Part shown: piece after piece, positions 22,289 to 31,758 of the stretch
Numbering within the stretch: the stretch's first letter is position 1
Layout of the letters: each line of letters begins with the position of its first letter
DNA from: Cyanidiococcus yangmingshanensis
Lineage: Eukaryota; Rhodophyta; Bangiophyceae; Cyanidiales; Cyanidiaceae
DNA length: 64,000 nt
Direction: 5' to 3'
Assembly: GCA_013995675.1 (NCBI GenBank)
Contig: VWRR01000002.1
Coordinates: 496,001-560,000, forward strand
The notes under the pieces: generated by a model
Seen by the model: only the letters and a program-made list of their open reading frames with translations
Told to the model about the DNA's origin: nothing
Databases searched by the model: none
Made by a program: the position numbers and the translations under genes

Positions 22289-23971
22289 CTACGACCGAGG
22301 CATAAAAAACTTTCGGATACCCGCCTGGGCGATAGGAAGCGCTTTCTCGGTTGAGTGAGTCGTTGCCCTTTCCCAGCTCATGGGTTGCGTTCCCGGCGCG
22401 GTTGGCTGCCTTGTCGAGGACAGACCCTTCTCGAGGCAGTGCTCGGTCCCCTTGTTGGCGACAACGTTCACCGCTTCAATGGAACTGAGGTTCCGAACAT
22501 CGTCAAGACACACGTTCATGATGTTTTGGTGATGACGCGGAGCATCCACAAGACGGACGTGAATCTCTCCATTCGCGGTGACTTGCTCTTCGAGGACTTT
22601 GCCACCAGCGACACATGCACGCGTGTTCCGGTTCATTGGCCTCAATGTTCGTGCCATGTCGATGGTCTTGGAATCTTTTTCTGCATCTATTTGATGGATG
22701 CCAGGCCCAGCCAGAGCCTTGTCGTCCGACGGGGAGCGGTGCATCTCGGAATCCGCTGCCCAAGCCTCGAGGGAGCACGATGGTGCCGGATCCCTTCGCG
22801 TCCGTGCGCTTTGCCCAGCCACATCTGGTTCGCTCTGGGCTAGGGATGCTCCAGATATACATGTGTCTCCCTCTGAAGCATGACTATCCAGGCTTTCCTC
22901 GTCATCCGTGAGTACAACACTGTCGACGAGGCGCTGACGATCGGGCATCAGGATCGACCGGGTGGCGTTGAGCGCGCTGACCAGGCGTTGCTGAAAGCGC
23001 TCCATCGCCACTTTCAAGGTACTCTTGATTTGACAACGCTGCCATCGCTGCTGTTGCTGGATATGCACACAAGTGTTTCCGTGCCGCTGCGGTCGCGCTC
23101 ATTGCATTGGGAAGCGACTGTTGCCTCTCGTGGTGCCGGAGACGATTCCATGGGTCTCACGACCGTTGGTGAGCGCTGTACCTGCGAAGCCGTCTCTGCA
23201 CCTAGACAATGCACATCGTTTGGCATTGCTGGTGTTCCGTCCCGCTTGATGTCATGCGTTGCTCATCGTTGGCAGCATCGTTGGGTCGAGCGCAGCCCCA
23301 ACAGCATCAGCGGTCGACCGCAAGCGTTTCGTATCCGGTCCCTGCGTCGTCAAGTGCCCTTCTGCTGAACTCGCGTCTCGTTCAGCAACAGCTTTATCCG
23401 AAGAAACTAGACGGTTGGACGACAAAGCGGTCTCCATCTGGTTATCGGTCAGCAACGCGCGCAGTACTGCTTGTCCGGTACGCAGATGGACCGACGTGGT
23501 CCCTTGCTTGAGGGCGCGTCTCGGTCCGTGGCCCCGCTGTGCAGTGCCTTTCCATTACGCCCCGCTACAACACTCGAGTCGGCACTTGCACGCTTTGTTA
23601 CGGTGCTGTCCAGGAGGGCGTTAACACCAGCAGAGGCCAGGAAAACAGGTAGCTGCGCATCCGTCGCCGTCACAGTCAAAGCCGCAACACCCCGTACAAC
23701 CGATCAGTTCTCGTGTTTCAGCCCCTGGTGCACCCGAATACGTAGTCCAGAGCTATCGCCACTGTCACATGTATCAAGCTCCTCTACAGACGCATACAGC
23801 AACCGATCCGGTGCGAGTCGCTGAGCGTACGCCTCAAGCACTTGTGCTGCTTGGTCCTCGTTCAGACGCAGCGCCACCGAAACCTGTCGAACGGAAAGCA
23901 CACCCGCTGCTGACGCTTCGCCACAAAGCAGTCCATCGATAGGCACCTGCGTGCTCGTTTAAAGCGTTCAT
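22289..23971 (-). CDS. POLD3: Probable DNA polymerase delta subunit 3 (p66/Cdc27-like), frame-broken
   Basis: Two ends support the call. Near the 5' end (23946-23704) the peptide IDGLLCGEASAAGVLSVRQV, continuing SVALRLNEDQAAQVLEAYA, follows the winged-helix pattern of POLD3 N-termini (IDEFV...VTYKWLSYTLGVHVNQAKQMLYDY in human). At the 3' end the protein finishes with QAGIRKFFMPRS. This is a QxxIxxFF PCNA-interacting box at the extreme C-terminus, where p66/Cdc27 carries it. The region between is polar, Ser/Asp-rich and poorly conserved, as in that family. A likely ATG is at 23971. At least three or four frame changes and one in-frame stop interrupt the locus, which would otherwise encode about 560 residues. 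p66 links Pol delta to PCNA on the lagging strand. It is divergent from HPPK-DHPS, 87 bases apart. Confidence 0.55.
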
Positions 23972-24058
23972 GGACCCTTCTGATTACGTACGAAACGAAC
24001 GATCGAAGGAGCAGGGCGCGATAGGCAGTTCAGGTCCATTCGGCAGCGACGTTCTAGC
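23972..24058. promoter_or_regulatory. Short divergent intergenic region, POLD3-like / HPPK-DHPS
   Basis: Only 87 bases separate the two presumed ATGs, so both promoters must lie here or reach into the neighbouring genes. It contains GGGCGCG at 24014-24020, which resembles an E2F-type core. This is suggestive only. Confidence 0.4.
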
Positions 24059-25576
24059 ATGACCCGGTTGGCGCCTGTCAACGTGTCCTGGATGCGACCC
24101 GCGACTGCTGAACTATACCGTTACTGCATCGCACTGGGAGCGAATGTAGGCTCTCGGCTGCAGACACTCACCAGTGCTTTAAGTTCATTGCAGAAAATTG
24201 GATCCGTTGAACGAACCTCACGTTTATACGAGACCGAGCCGCTGTACCGAACAGCGCAACCCGCCTTTCTGAACGCTGTCGTGGTCCTGAGGACGGATCG
24301 GGAACCCACTGCGCTTCTGACAGAACTGGAACGAATTGAAAAAGATCACGGTCGAATACACAAAGGTCAACTTGATCAGCAGTATGGACCTCGTACGTTG
24401 GACTTGGATATTCTGCTGGCGGAGCGCTGGCAAGCGGACGGCTTTCGAGCGCTTTCGCCTTTGCAGACGCCACGCCTGACGATTCCGCATCCCGCGAATG
24501 GCAGAGCGAGCGTTTGTTCTTCGTCCACTTAGAGACCTGGGCATCACTGTACCAGGTGCTCGACCATTGCCGGGTCTTGTCCAGCAGGTAGTGGTGTCGG
24601 CCAACGAGGTGTCGTTTCCAGTTCGGCGACCTGCACCGACGATGCCTCACGTCATGGGTATTCTGAACGTCACTCCGGATAGTTTCAGTGACGGTAGCGC
24701 AGACAATCTCTCAGTAAGCAATGCTTTGCGAACCGCAGACCGACTGGTTCATCATGGTGCACGAGTGCTCGATGTTGGCGGTCAGAGTACGCGTCCAGGG
24801 GCTGCGCTGATCTCACCAGAAACAGAGGCAGCTCGGGTTTTACCAATCATCAAGGCATTGCGGGCACGTTATCCTCCCCAGAAGGGTATTTGGATATCCG
24901 TGGACACTTTTACGCTGCAGTGGCGGAGGCTGCGGTGAAGCTGGGCGCTGACTGTGTGAATGATGTGAGCGGTGGCACCCTCGACACGGGCATGTTACCG
25001 TTGCTGGCGAGACTGCAGGTCCCCACGGTCATCATGCATATAAGGGGGAACCCCCAGACAATGATGGACCGGACGCATTATCCCGAGGGAAAAATTGTTG
25101 AAACAGTGGCTGCGGAGCTGTATGAACGGCTTGCTGCAGCGGAACAAGCCGGAGTCTACCGCTGGAACTTGATCGGGGACCCGGGTTTGGGTTTTGCCAA
25201 GCATGGCGACCAGAACATAGAGCTCTTGCGATGCCTCGAGTCGTTTGGCAGTATTTTGGGCCAGAGCATGGGAGAATGGCCTTTGTTGGTGGGCGTATCT
25301 CGCAAGCGATTTCTGGAAGCGTTTGCGACCCGCTCGCCGAGTACGTTCGCGCAAGTGATCACAGAAGAGGAGGTCTTCTCGTCGGGTGATGCAAAAAGTC
25401 GCGACTTTGCCACTGCAGGTGCAGTAATATGGGCTGCTCTTCATGGAGCAGACTTTGTGCGCGTGCACGAGCCGGCAGTGTGCGACGCAGCGCGGTGTTT
25501 TCTTCGTCTGCAGCGGCTTGTGGAAACGCAGGGTTCCGAGCCAGAGCGCTCGACCACGACCGCGGCTTCCTCCTAA
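24059..25576 (+). CDS. Bifunctional HPPK-DHPS folate-synthesis enzyme (two frame breaks)
   Basis: ATG at 24059. The first half is 6-hydroxymethyl-dihydropterin pyrophosphokinase: IALGANVGSRLQTL, ETEPLYRTAQPAFLNAVV, and GQLDQQYGPRTLDLDILL with the catalytic and metal-binding D.D. The second half is dihydropteroate synthase: PHVMGILNVTPDSFSDGS, DVGGQSTRPGA, ISVDTFYAAVAEAAVK, LGADCVNDVSGG, GDPGLGFAKHGDQN and a GVSRKRFL sulfonamide-site block. The order HPPK then DHPS is the plant and algal arrangement, where the enzyme is mitochondrial. No long presequence is visible. The frame shifts near 24.50 kb (PHPA to MAERAFVLRPLRDLG) and near 24.90 kb. At the second site a run of four T stands where the expected Asp-Thr-Phe-Tyr needs five. 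Both look like single-base indels. Confidence 0.93.
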
Positions 25577-26040
25577 TAATTTTGATGACGACAAAAACAG
25601 CGTGTTCGTCCGAACTTTGGATTCTATTCCGGATCGGACTCGACGCATTAGGACAGAAACCCTGCCGGAAGTATGTCTATCAACGAAAAAAAAAGTTCGT
25701 TGAATGCGAATCGGTGCATTTCAAAAGTGCTCATCTCTGCTCGATGGCTTTGTTCGTAACCTATGACTTTGACCTGTTGACTTTGTAAACGTTGGGGCAG
25801 CGTCCAGGACGCAACGTTTCGTGTGTGCCAGCTGTCGTGAATGGCACTCTGCGCTGGACATGTACGGTCTTGATAAGAGATCTTTCGCGAACCATTTTTC
25901 TTGCATATTCGCGGCGAAACCATCGCGTCGGCCTCTGACGTCTCATCAACATATTTTATGGAGCCGCAGGATGCATTCTTTTCAAGCAAGCGTCGGACAT
26001 GGACACTGACCAGGGACGCATGGAATCACCCAAGTCGCTC
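25577..26040. other. Intergenic stretch between convergent genes
   Basis: Short frames only, with an A-run near 25687. No gene seen. Confidence 0.6.
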
Positions 26041-27681
26041 TCACCGGTGTGTTTGATTCTCAAAACCAGGCTGATCCTCGTGCGGCATTCGGGGGCTTGC
26101 TGCTGAGCTAAAGTAATAGAAACCTGGGTAGTCTGCCAGGTTCGAACAACGTTCCGTGTAGAGATCGGCGAAAAAGCTCATTTGGTGAGCGAAAAGCGTA
26201 GTCCGTTGTGCCGACCGAAACAGTCCACCGAAATGCGTATTGAAGGTATCCTCAACAGACTCTCGTACCTTTTGCAACTCGTGATGCAGGATGCCCTCCT
26301 CGTCAGGTCGTTGACGAGCAGATGCATCCAAGCCACGGAACATTTCAGCTCGAAGAAACTCAAGGGCACTGAGTCGATCGAGCAGCTCGCGGGCGCGTCC
26401 CAAAGCCTTGATTTCAGCACTGAGTTCTGGCACGACCAAAAGCGTCCGCCAATGATGGGCCTTTCGCGCAACCAGCACATCAGCATAGATATGATCACCA
26501 ACGTAGAGCACGGTGCTACCTCGAACGATTCCAGTAAGTTCATGAAAGGCACCGATCGAGCCACCCTGAAAGACTCGTCCACGCAGGGAGGTGGCGCTCA
26601 GATGCTTGACTCGAACCTCATAGAGCATGGGTCTTCCTGTATGCGTTTCAATTTCTCTTAAGGCTGTGCCAGAACGAAAAAAGAGCGGCTTACGTGCGCT
26701 CACGATGCAAAAGTCAAACGCTTCACGCCAGCCGGCGTTGGGGTCCGCCTCGTTCGCATAGCGGCCGAGAATATGTCCAAGTACGGCGTCCGTGTACCAG
26801 TACTCTGAATTGGTCAACAGAAAGAGCTGCTTTCCAGCAGCGCGTAGCAAGCTTAACATGCGGTAGACCGAGTCGTCGTTCGGCAGATATTTTTCGAGAT
26901 CGGACAGCGTCTCATTCTTCAGTATTCCCCGATCGTGAATCTGGTCAGCAGCAGCACGGACATCCTGCCACAGATTGAAGTAGCTCAACTGGCTGTGCTC
27001 TCGTTGATCCAGGCGAGCTTTGCCTGCAGTTAGGTTCGCATTCTGATCAAAGTACTCTACGAGATCCGCATAGACGTTCGCAATGGGTAAATGATATAGG
27101 GTGTCCATGCTCTGAAACTCCTCTCCGATCTGGGCCGAAGCAATATTGCCTGCGGGATAGGCTGCCTCTACTTCCTCCTCGGAAAGACGTTGGCGTCCGT
27201 GAACCACTCGAAGGACAACTCCATATGCATCACACTTGACAAAGTTCCCACGAAGCGCATCGAGCAGGAGACCACGAATGAGGAAACCCTCATCGAATCG
27301 CCATTCCTGGATGCATTCCGGGTATCCAAAACCCTGCACCAGCACGTTGCAGATAAGGGTGTATTGCAGCTGATCGAAGGCTGGTCGCACGTATGCTGCC
27401 AGTGTGTAATCCATGTCGAAACCTATATGAGTGATGTGGTCCAAGTTTACGTCTCGGTTCGAGTAGACGCGCTGGGCCGCTGCTCGTCGAAACTTGTGCA
27501 CGGAGCCGTTCGCTTTCAACGAGCGAACATCCTCCGCTGTGAGCACTCGAGCAAGCTCCGGAACATGGCCTGCATGAAGTCTTCTCCCAACGGCGGAACT
27601 GAGATGTGTTGGTTCTGCGGCGCCTGAATCGACAGCTACTGCTGACAACCCCGCTTCCGACGGCTGCGAAGGCGAAGCCAT
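26041..27681 (-). CDS. HAD-superfamily 5'-nucleotidase (cN-II / NT5DC-like)
   Basis: A 546-residue intact protein with ATG at 27681. After a polar 65-residue leader it reads VYSNRDVNLDHITHIGFDMDYTLAAY. This carries the HAD nucleophile motif DxDxT (Asp89, Asp91) in the form used by cytosolic IMP/GMP-specific 5'-nucleotidases and the NT5DC proteins. Further motifs are GKQLFLLTNSEYWYTDAVL (motif II Thr/Ser) and VLYVGDHIYADVLVARK (motif IV GDxxxxD). Length and order match the family, whose members dephosphorylate purine nucleotides or, for NT5DC proteins, have unknown substrates. Which subgroup it joins cannot be decided by eye. The C-terminus, PGFYYFSSAASPRMPHEDQ, is typical of the NT5DC branch. 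Probably cytosolic. Confidence 0.9.
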   Translation of the reverse strand: MASPSQPSEAGLSAVAVDSGAAEPTHLSSAVGRRLHAGHVPELARVLTAEDVRSLKANGSVHKFRRAAAQRVYSNRDVNLDHITHIGFDMDYTLAAYVRPAFDQLQYTLICNVLVQGFGYPECIQEWRFDEGFLIRGLLLDALRGNFVKCDAYGVVLRVVHGRQRLSEEEVEAAYPAGNIASAQIGEEFQSMDTLYHLPIANVYADLVEYFDQNANLTAGKARLDQREHSQLSYFNLWQDVRAAADQIHDRGILKNETLSDLEKYLPNDDSVYRMLSLLRAAGKQLFLLTNSEYWYTDAVLGHILGRYANEADPNAGWREAFDFCIVSARKPLFFRSGTALREIETHTGRPMLYEVRVKHLSATSLRGRVFQGGSIGAFHELTGIVRGSTVLYVGDHIYADVLVARKAHHWRTLLVVPELSAEIKALGRARELLDRLSALEFLRAEMFRGLDASARQRPDEEGILHHELQKVRESVEDTFNTHFGGLFRSAQRTTLFAHQMSFFADLYTERCSNLADYPGFYYFSSAASPRMPHEDQPGFENQTHR

Positions 27682-28974
27682 GATTCAAAAGTTTCGAGAA
27701 GAGGTAACAGAACTTTGAACGATAAGTCGAACTTGTTTTCGTGCAGAATAGATAGAGTTGATTAATAGGATCAGGCCATTCAATAGAAATAGGGAGTCGC
27801 TGCCTAGACGCTTTGAGCGCTGTGACTGCGAACGCGTTCACAACAAGCGTTGCGGATCCCGAGACACGAGACGCTTGCCGAGTCGCATCTTTCTGGGTTC
27901 GCGTTTCGTAGAAGCGTCTGGTGCCCATAGGGCGACATTCGTTGCCTCTTCGTATTCAAGAGGCAGCACTTAAAGTCTCTCTGAGAGGACAGGAAAGTCG
28001 GAGAAGAATTTGCCGTTGCGAAAAGCTGCATGATTGGAGAGAACGCTGGCTCTGGTCCTGTGGCGAACGTCGAAGGCTTCGAGACCTGGATGAGGACGCT
28101 TTGGCGTTCTGAAGCGTCCGAACTACACGACTGTAGGTATTCACATCCGTCTATTGTCAGCGCTCGCGAAGAAACATGAGGTGCTTATAGGTTTTCAAGT
28201 GTGCAGAGCGACTGGTCGCAACCTTGCAACCTCTGTGCCGACGCAGAGAGATGATGCGGAAAACGCTCCAGGGCACGGGTGATTGGCTCGTGTACTCGTG
28301 TTCTACGGTTATTTAGGGGGTGTTGGTGAACGTGAACGCGCTGGGATCAGTCTGCGCTCCAGCATTCTTGGCAATCGAAAGGCAGATCTTGCTGAGAGGT
28401 GACGCAAAACGCTTTGGTCTCCGCGAGTGACCGTATGATCATCGACGCCTTGCTTTTTATCTAGAATGGATTCGAGGCTCCTGAGATCGTTTACGTTGGG
28501 ACAAGGCACCCGTCGTGACAAGCGAAGACTTGTATTTGGCTCCGCGCCCTTTTGGAAAGTGGCACTTGTAAGACGGGCGCGGATGCACCAGTGGACAGTG
28601 CAGCGAATCAACGAGGGTGCCAGCGAGAACCCAAAGGTGCTCGGCACGCGCTTCACTGATAGGAGTCAAACACGGCCACCGGCATGGATGCGTCCAGCAA
28701 ACTGACGAAAATGACGGATGGTCTGCGTCCGGGAGCGCAGTCCATCCACGGTGCCATGTTCCGACAAGGAGCGCTGTCTATCCATTCGGTTCCATATAGG
28801 TTCGATGACGACCGAACGTCCTCTCTACTTCTTCGTGTTACGTAACGTCGGAGTGGTGACAGTGATGAATGTCCCCAAATTCGTGACTCGGTACCCGCTA
28901 GCTCACCTTGGGTGTCTCGATCCCTGCGGTATTGATGACTATCGTCTGGTTTTTTGTCCTCATTCAACTGGTTT
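27682..28974. other. Gene-free stretch
   Basis: No frame longer than about 115 codons and none with recognisable content. The part from 28650 to 28800 contains ATCCATG/GATGG-type words like those in the other gene-poor stretches. It separates the 5' side of the nucleotidase gene from the 3' end of the TRAP-alpha-like gene. Confidence 0.5.
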
Positions 28975-30072
28975 TCATTGAGTTTTGGTCACCCGAACAG
29001 CTCCTTTTGATCCAGTGCCAACAATGCTTCGCATCATCTGATGGTGCTCGACAAGCCATTCGCTCGAACTCGAAGGTGCTAGATCAGAGTCAGTTCGGCC
29101 TGTCCTCGTCGACGCTGAGCGATTTGCTTGTATACTGGTTCCCTGCATACTGCGATAAAAACGTTGCGTCCAATGCATCAACTTACGGGTTGACGGTATA
29201 TCAACACTACTAACAAAAGCCACGAGCGCCACCAGTGTACTGGCCACGATGGCGAACAGCGTGAACAAGAGACGGTACTCCTGTCCCGACATGGCTGGGG
29301 TTATCTCCACCAGGCCATCGAGCACGCGGACGCTATAGCCAAGGCTGGCTTTCCGCTCCAGAAAAGCCGCAATAGAGGCATTCGGCTGGTCAGCCAACAG
29401 CTCTGTTACCTGATCGGCGCTTATTCCCAGATGCTCCAAAATATCCCTATGGACCCAGACGCGCTCTAGAAACACCGTAAGACGGAGTACGCATGGCCCT
29501 GGTGGAAACGCAGCATGCACTGCGAGTGGATAGACGAACGATAACTCCTTGTTGTAGCCAAGTGTTCGATTCACCAACGAAAAACTCATGTTCTGAAGAT
29601 GAAGCGAAGGATTGTGCACCGCGAGCAACGCACCCATCGCACCCACGACAACGTACGCGCCATCAGGCGCACCACTCTGTTGATCGTCCCCTTTGTGGCC
29701 CATTTGTGAAAGCGTAATCAGTGCCGGTAGCGACTCACCGGCCGCCAACCTGACGGCCACCTTGTCCGTTTCCCTGCCCTTTTCAACTGACGCGTCGCTC
29801 TCATTCGTTTGCAACAAACGAAACGCGTACTCCACATCCTCTGGTGGATCGGGCGGATCGGTCAACGGATGTGCTTGGGAAATTAGATGCCGTCGGATAA
29901 ACCGGTCAAAGGTGGTGAGGACCTCCAGCGCGCTACTATTGGTACGCGCAGAGGCAGCATCCTGTGCGGCCTTCGGTGCTTGTGCGCCACTGCCCATTCG
30001 ACAGACCGACAAGAACACCAACCAGAAGATCAACACCACAGAAACACTATATAGATACCGTACGTGCCGCAT
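28975..30072 (-). CDS. SSR1: TRAP-alpha-like subunit of the ER translocon-associated complex
   Basis: A 365-residue protein from the ATG at 30072. It begins with a signal peptide (LIFWLVFLSVCRMGSGAQA). A lumenal domain follows with LAAGESLPALITLSQMG, LAVHNPSLHLQNMSFSLVNRTL and YPLAVHAAFPPGPCVLRLTVFLE, then YSVRVLDGLVEITPAMSGQEYRLLF directly before a single membrane segment (about residues 275-297) and a basic cytosolic tail. This topology, and the VxVxDGxxEI...GQxxFxxxF stretch before the membrane, resemble TRAP-alpha (SSR1), which binds the Sec61 translocon. Possible glycosylation sites (NMS, NRT) lie in the lumenal part. It is longer than the usual 280 residues because of an acidic spacer and a longer tail. 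Family similarity is modest. Confidence 0.6.
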   Translation of the reverse strand: MRHVRYLYSVSVVLIFWLVFLSVCRMGSGAQAPKAAQDAASARTNSSALEVLTTFDRFIRRHLISQAHPLTDPPDPPEDVEYAFRLLQTNESDASVEKGRETDKVAVRLAAGESLPALITLSQMGHKGDDQQSGAPDGAYVVVGAMGALLAVHNPSLHLQNMSFSLVNRTLGYNKELSFVYPLAVHAAFPPGPCVLRLTVFLERVWVHRDILEHLGISADQVTELLADQPNASIAAFLERKASLGYSVRVLDGLVEITPAMSGQEYRLLFTLFAIVASTLVALVAFVSSVDIPSTRKLMHWTQRFYRSMQGTSIQANRSASTRTGRTDSDLAPSSSSEWLVEHHQMMRSIVGTGSKGAVRVTKTQ

Positions 30073-30432
30073 CCTGTCCCGAGACGGACTCGTTTCTTGA
30101 CGACTTCACGAAGAAGAGCGCGTAACCGCCAGGCCTGTTGCGCTACGCAAGGTGCGCCGGCGGCAGCATTCGCCCAGTCGATGCCGGTTCGCGAACAGGA
30201 AACGTTCAGGAGACGCTGCAACTATCTTTGAGGAAGTTTTCTTCATAGGCGACGCTTAGAAAGACCTCAGTCATTACAGGTAAATTCATTCCGGAATATT
30301 GAAACTGGTCAGGTTTGGACATACGTGCTTTAGGTTCGGTCCAGAGGGATCTCAAATAGACAGGCTGTTCGACGAGCACTCCAGCTCGCTCTTGGACGAG
30401 GGCTCCACCCTTTGGCCGCACTCGGTGCGAAC
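30073..30432. other. Divergent intergenic region, TRAP-alpha-like / CBP20
   Basis: 360 bases between two head-to-head ATGs with no frame of interest; presumed promoters of both genes. No clear TATA or repeated motif seen. Confidence 0.5.
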
Positions 30433-30864
30433 ATGGCAGACCTGGTGCGGGAACGTCTAGCTCCAGTGTCAACATATAGAGATCGCCAGTATGTGGGCAC
30501 TGAGGACCAGCGCGAGGAGCAGTTGCTTACGACCCGCACGGTGTACGTTGGAAACCTCTCGGTGTACACGACCGAGGAACAGATTCACGAGCTCTTCGGT
30601 AGAGCAGGTGAAATAAAACGCATCGTTATGGGTCTTGATCGATTCAAGCGGACTCCATGTGGTTTCTGCTTTGTCGAGTTTGTTGCTCGTGAGGGTGCAG
30701 AATATGCAGTGGAGTTACTTCACCGAAGCACACTCGACGATCAGGTGCTCAAGGTGGACTTTGACGTCGGTTTCCAAGAAGGACGCCAATGGGGTCGTGG
30801 TGCGAGTGGCGGCCAGAGAGCGCAGGATCGCCAAGGGCATCGTCAGGCTCGAAAGTATCGATGA
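30433..30864 (+). CDS. NCBP2: Nuclear cap-binding protein subunit 2 (CBP20)
   Basis: A 143-residue protein from the ATG at 30433. It is a single RRM: RNP2 VYVGNL (37-42) and RNP1 CGFCFVEF (76-83). Tyr20, in STYRDRQYVG, and Tyr45, in LSVYTTEEQ, correspond to the tyrosines that sandwich the m7G cap. The C-terminal signature LKVDFDVGFQEGRQWGRGASGGQ matches the family's [23 protein letters not shown]. With CBP80 it forms the nuclear cap-binding complex that promotes splicing, export and decay of capped RNA. The short Arg-rich tail is usual. The gene is intron-free and intact. Confidence 0.96.
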   Translation: MADLVRERLAPVSTYRDRQYVGTEDQREEQLLTTRTVYVGNLSVYTTEEQIHELFGRAGEIKRIVMGLDRFKRTPCGFCFVEFVAREGAEYAVELLHRSTLDDQVLKVDFDVGFQEGRQWGRGASGGQRAQDRQGHRQARKYR

Positions 30865-31085
30865 GCACTCGAGTTGTTTCAGGGCGCCTCGATCGACTTT
30901 GAAATTATTTTGCCAGATGGAAGCATGAACATGCGAAGCGTCACTGTTCATGCATCATGAACGAGCCGCTTGAAGCAAAAAAGAATATCTCTGGGACACG
31001 GATCAATTATCTGAAAGCAGTGTAGTAGCACGTGTTTGGGACACGAACGCTGCGCCAACTTGTGAACAAGAGTGTTCAGAGTTGT

Positions 31086-31373
31086 CTACACGGCTGGTGT
31101 GGAGAACTCATTGGATGTATATAATGCACGATCATGGGGTCTCGCACGGTGCCAGTCTGTCTTTATGCTCGTGAGTCCTGCTCCACCGAGACTTTCTCGA
31201 AGATAACGAAAGAAGGAGCGCACGTTCCGTTTATTCGTTTCACTAAAGTCTGAGAACCCAGACCATAGACAACAAGGAAATAAACTTTCGAACACGAGGA
31301 GAAGAGCTGGCTTCAACGCCTCTGGAAAAATCGGCCAGACCAATTCTTCTTTCACCGAACCCATATCCGCCAT
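31086..31373 (-). CDS. Small hypothetical ORF upstream of RPN2
   Basis: A 95-codon ATG-started frame (MADMGSVKEELVWPIFPEAL...) runs divergently from RPN2. It has a hydrophobic stretch with paired Cys (LFPCCLWSGF) and an Arg/Phe-rich part. I recognise no family. It may be a real small protein, a first exon or chance. The flanking bases (30865-31085 and 31374-31758) hold nothing else that I can support, apart from an A/T tract near 31405. Confidence 0.3.
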   Translation of the reverse strand: MADMGSVKEELVWPIFPEALKPALLLVFESLFPCCLWSGFSDFSETNKRNVRSFFRYLRESLGGAGLTSIKTDWHRARPHDRALYTSNEFSTPAV

Positions 31374-31758
31374 CCTTACTCCAAAACGAACGCCGCACCT
31401 TCTTTTTTTTCATATGCAGCTTGTTCCGCAGTCAGAAGAACGAACTCGTGCCTCGTGATCGATCCAAGCATGGCTTCGAGACTAGGCAGATTCAGCCCCT
31501 CGTTCAACGTCCGGTTACGCTGCAAGATCACCAGCGGAATCGAATGTTTACCAACACGCTCTCATCATCTGAAACTTCTAGATCGTTGAACATCTCCCTA
31601 GAGCTTTCAAGAAACGCTATCATGGCTGCACCCGTTTCAGAGCGTCGACCAGCAACGCATCCCATTTTCTGGGTGGGAAGCGCCTTCGTGTTGGATGCAT
31701 GCACGCGCACGCACATGCATGCTATCGGCACTTTCGGAAAAGGCTGCTGAACCGGCTC

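Noticed and set aside
24498-24938. Programmed ribosomal frameshifting in HPPK-DHPS
   Set aside because: No slippery heptamer with a following structure was seen. One site is simply a T-run one base short, and many unrelated genes share such breaks.
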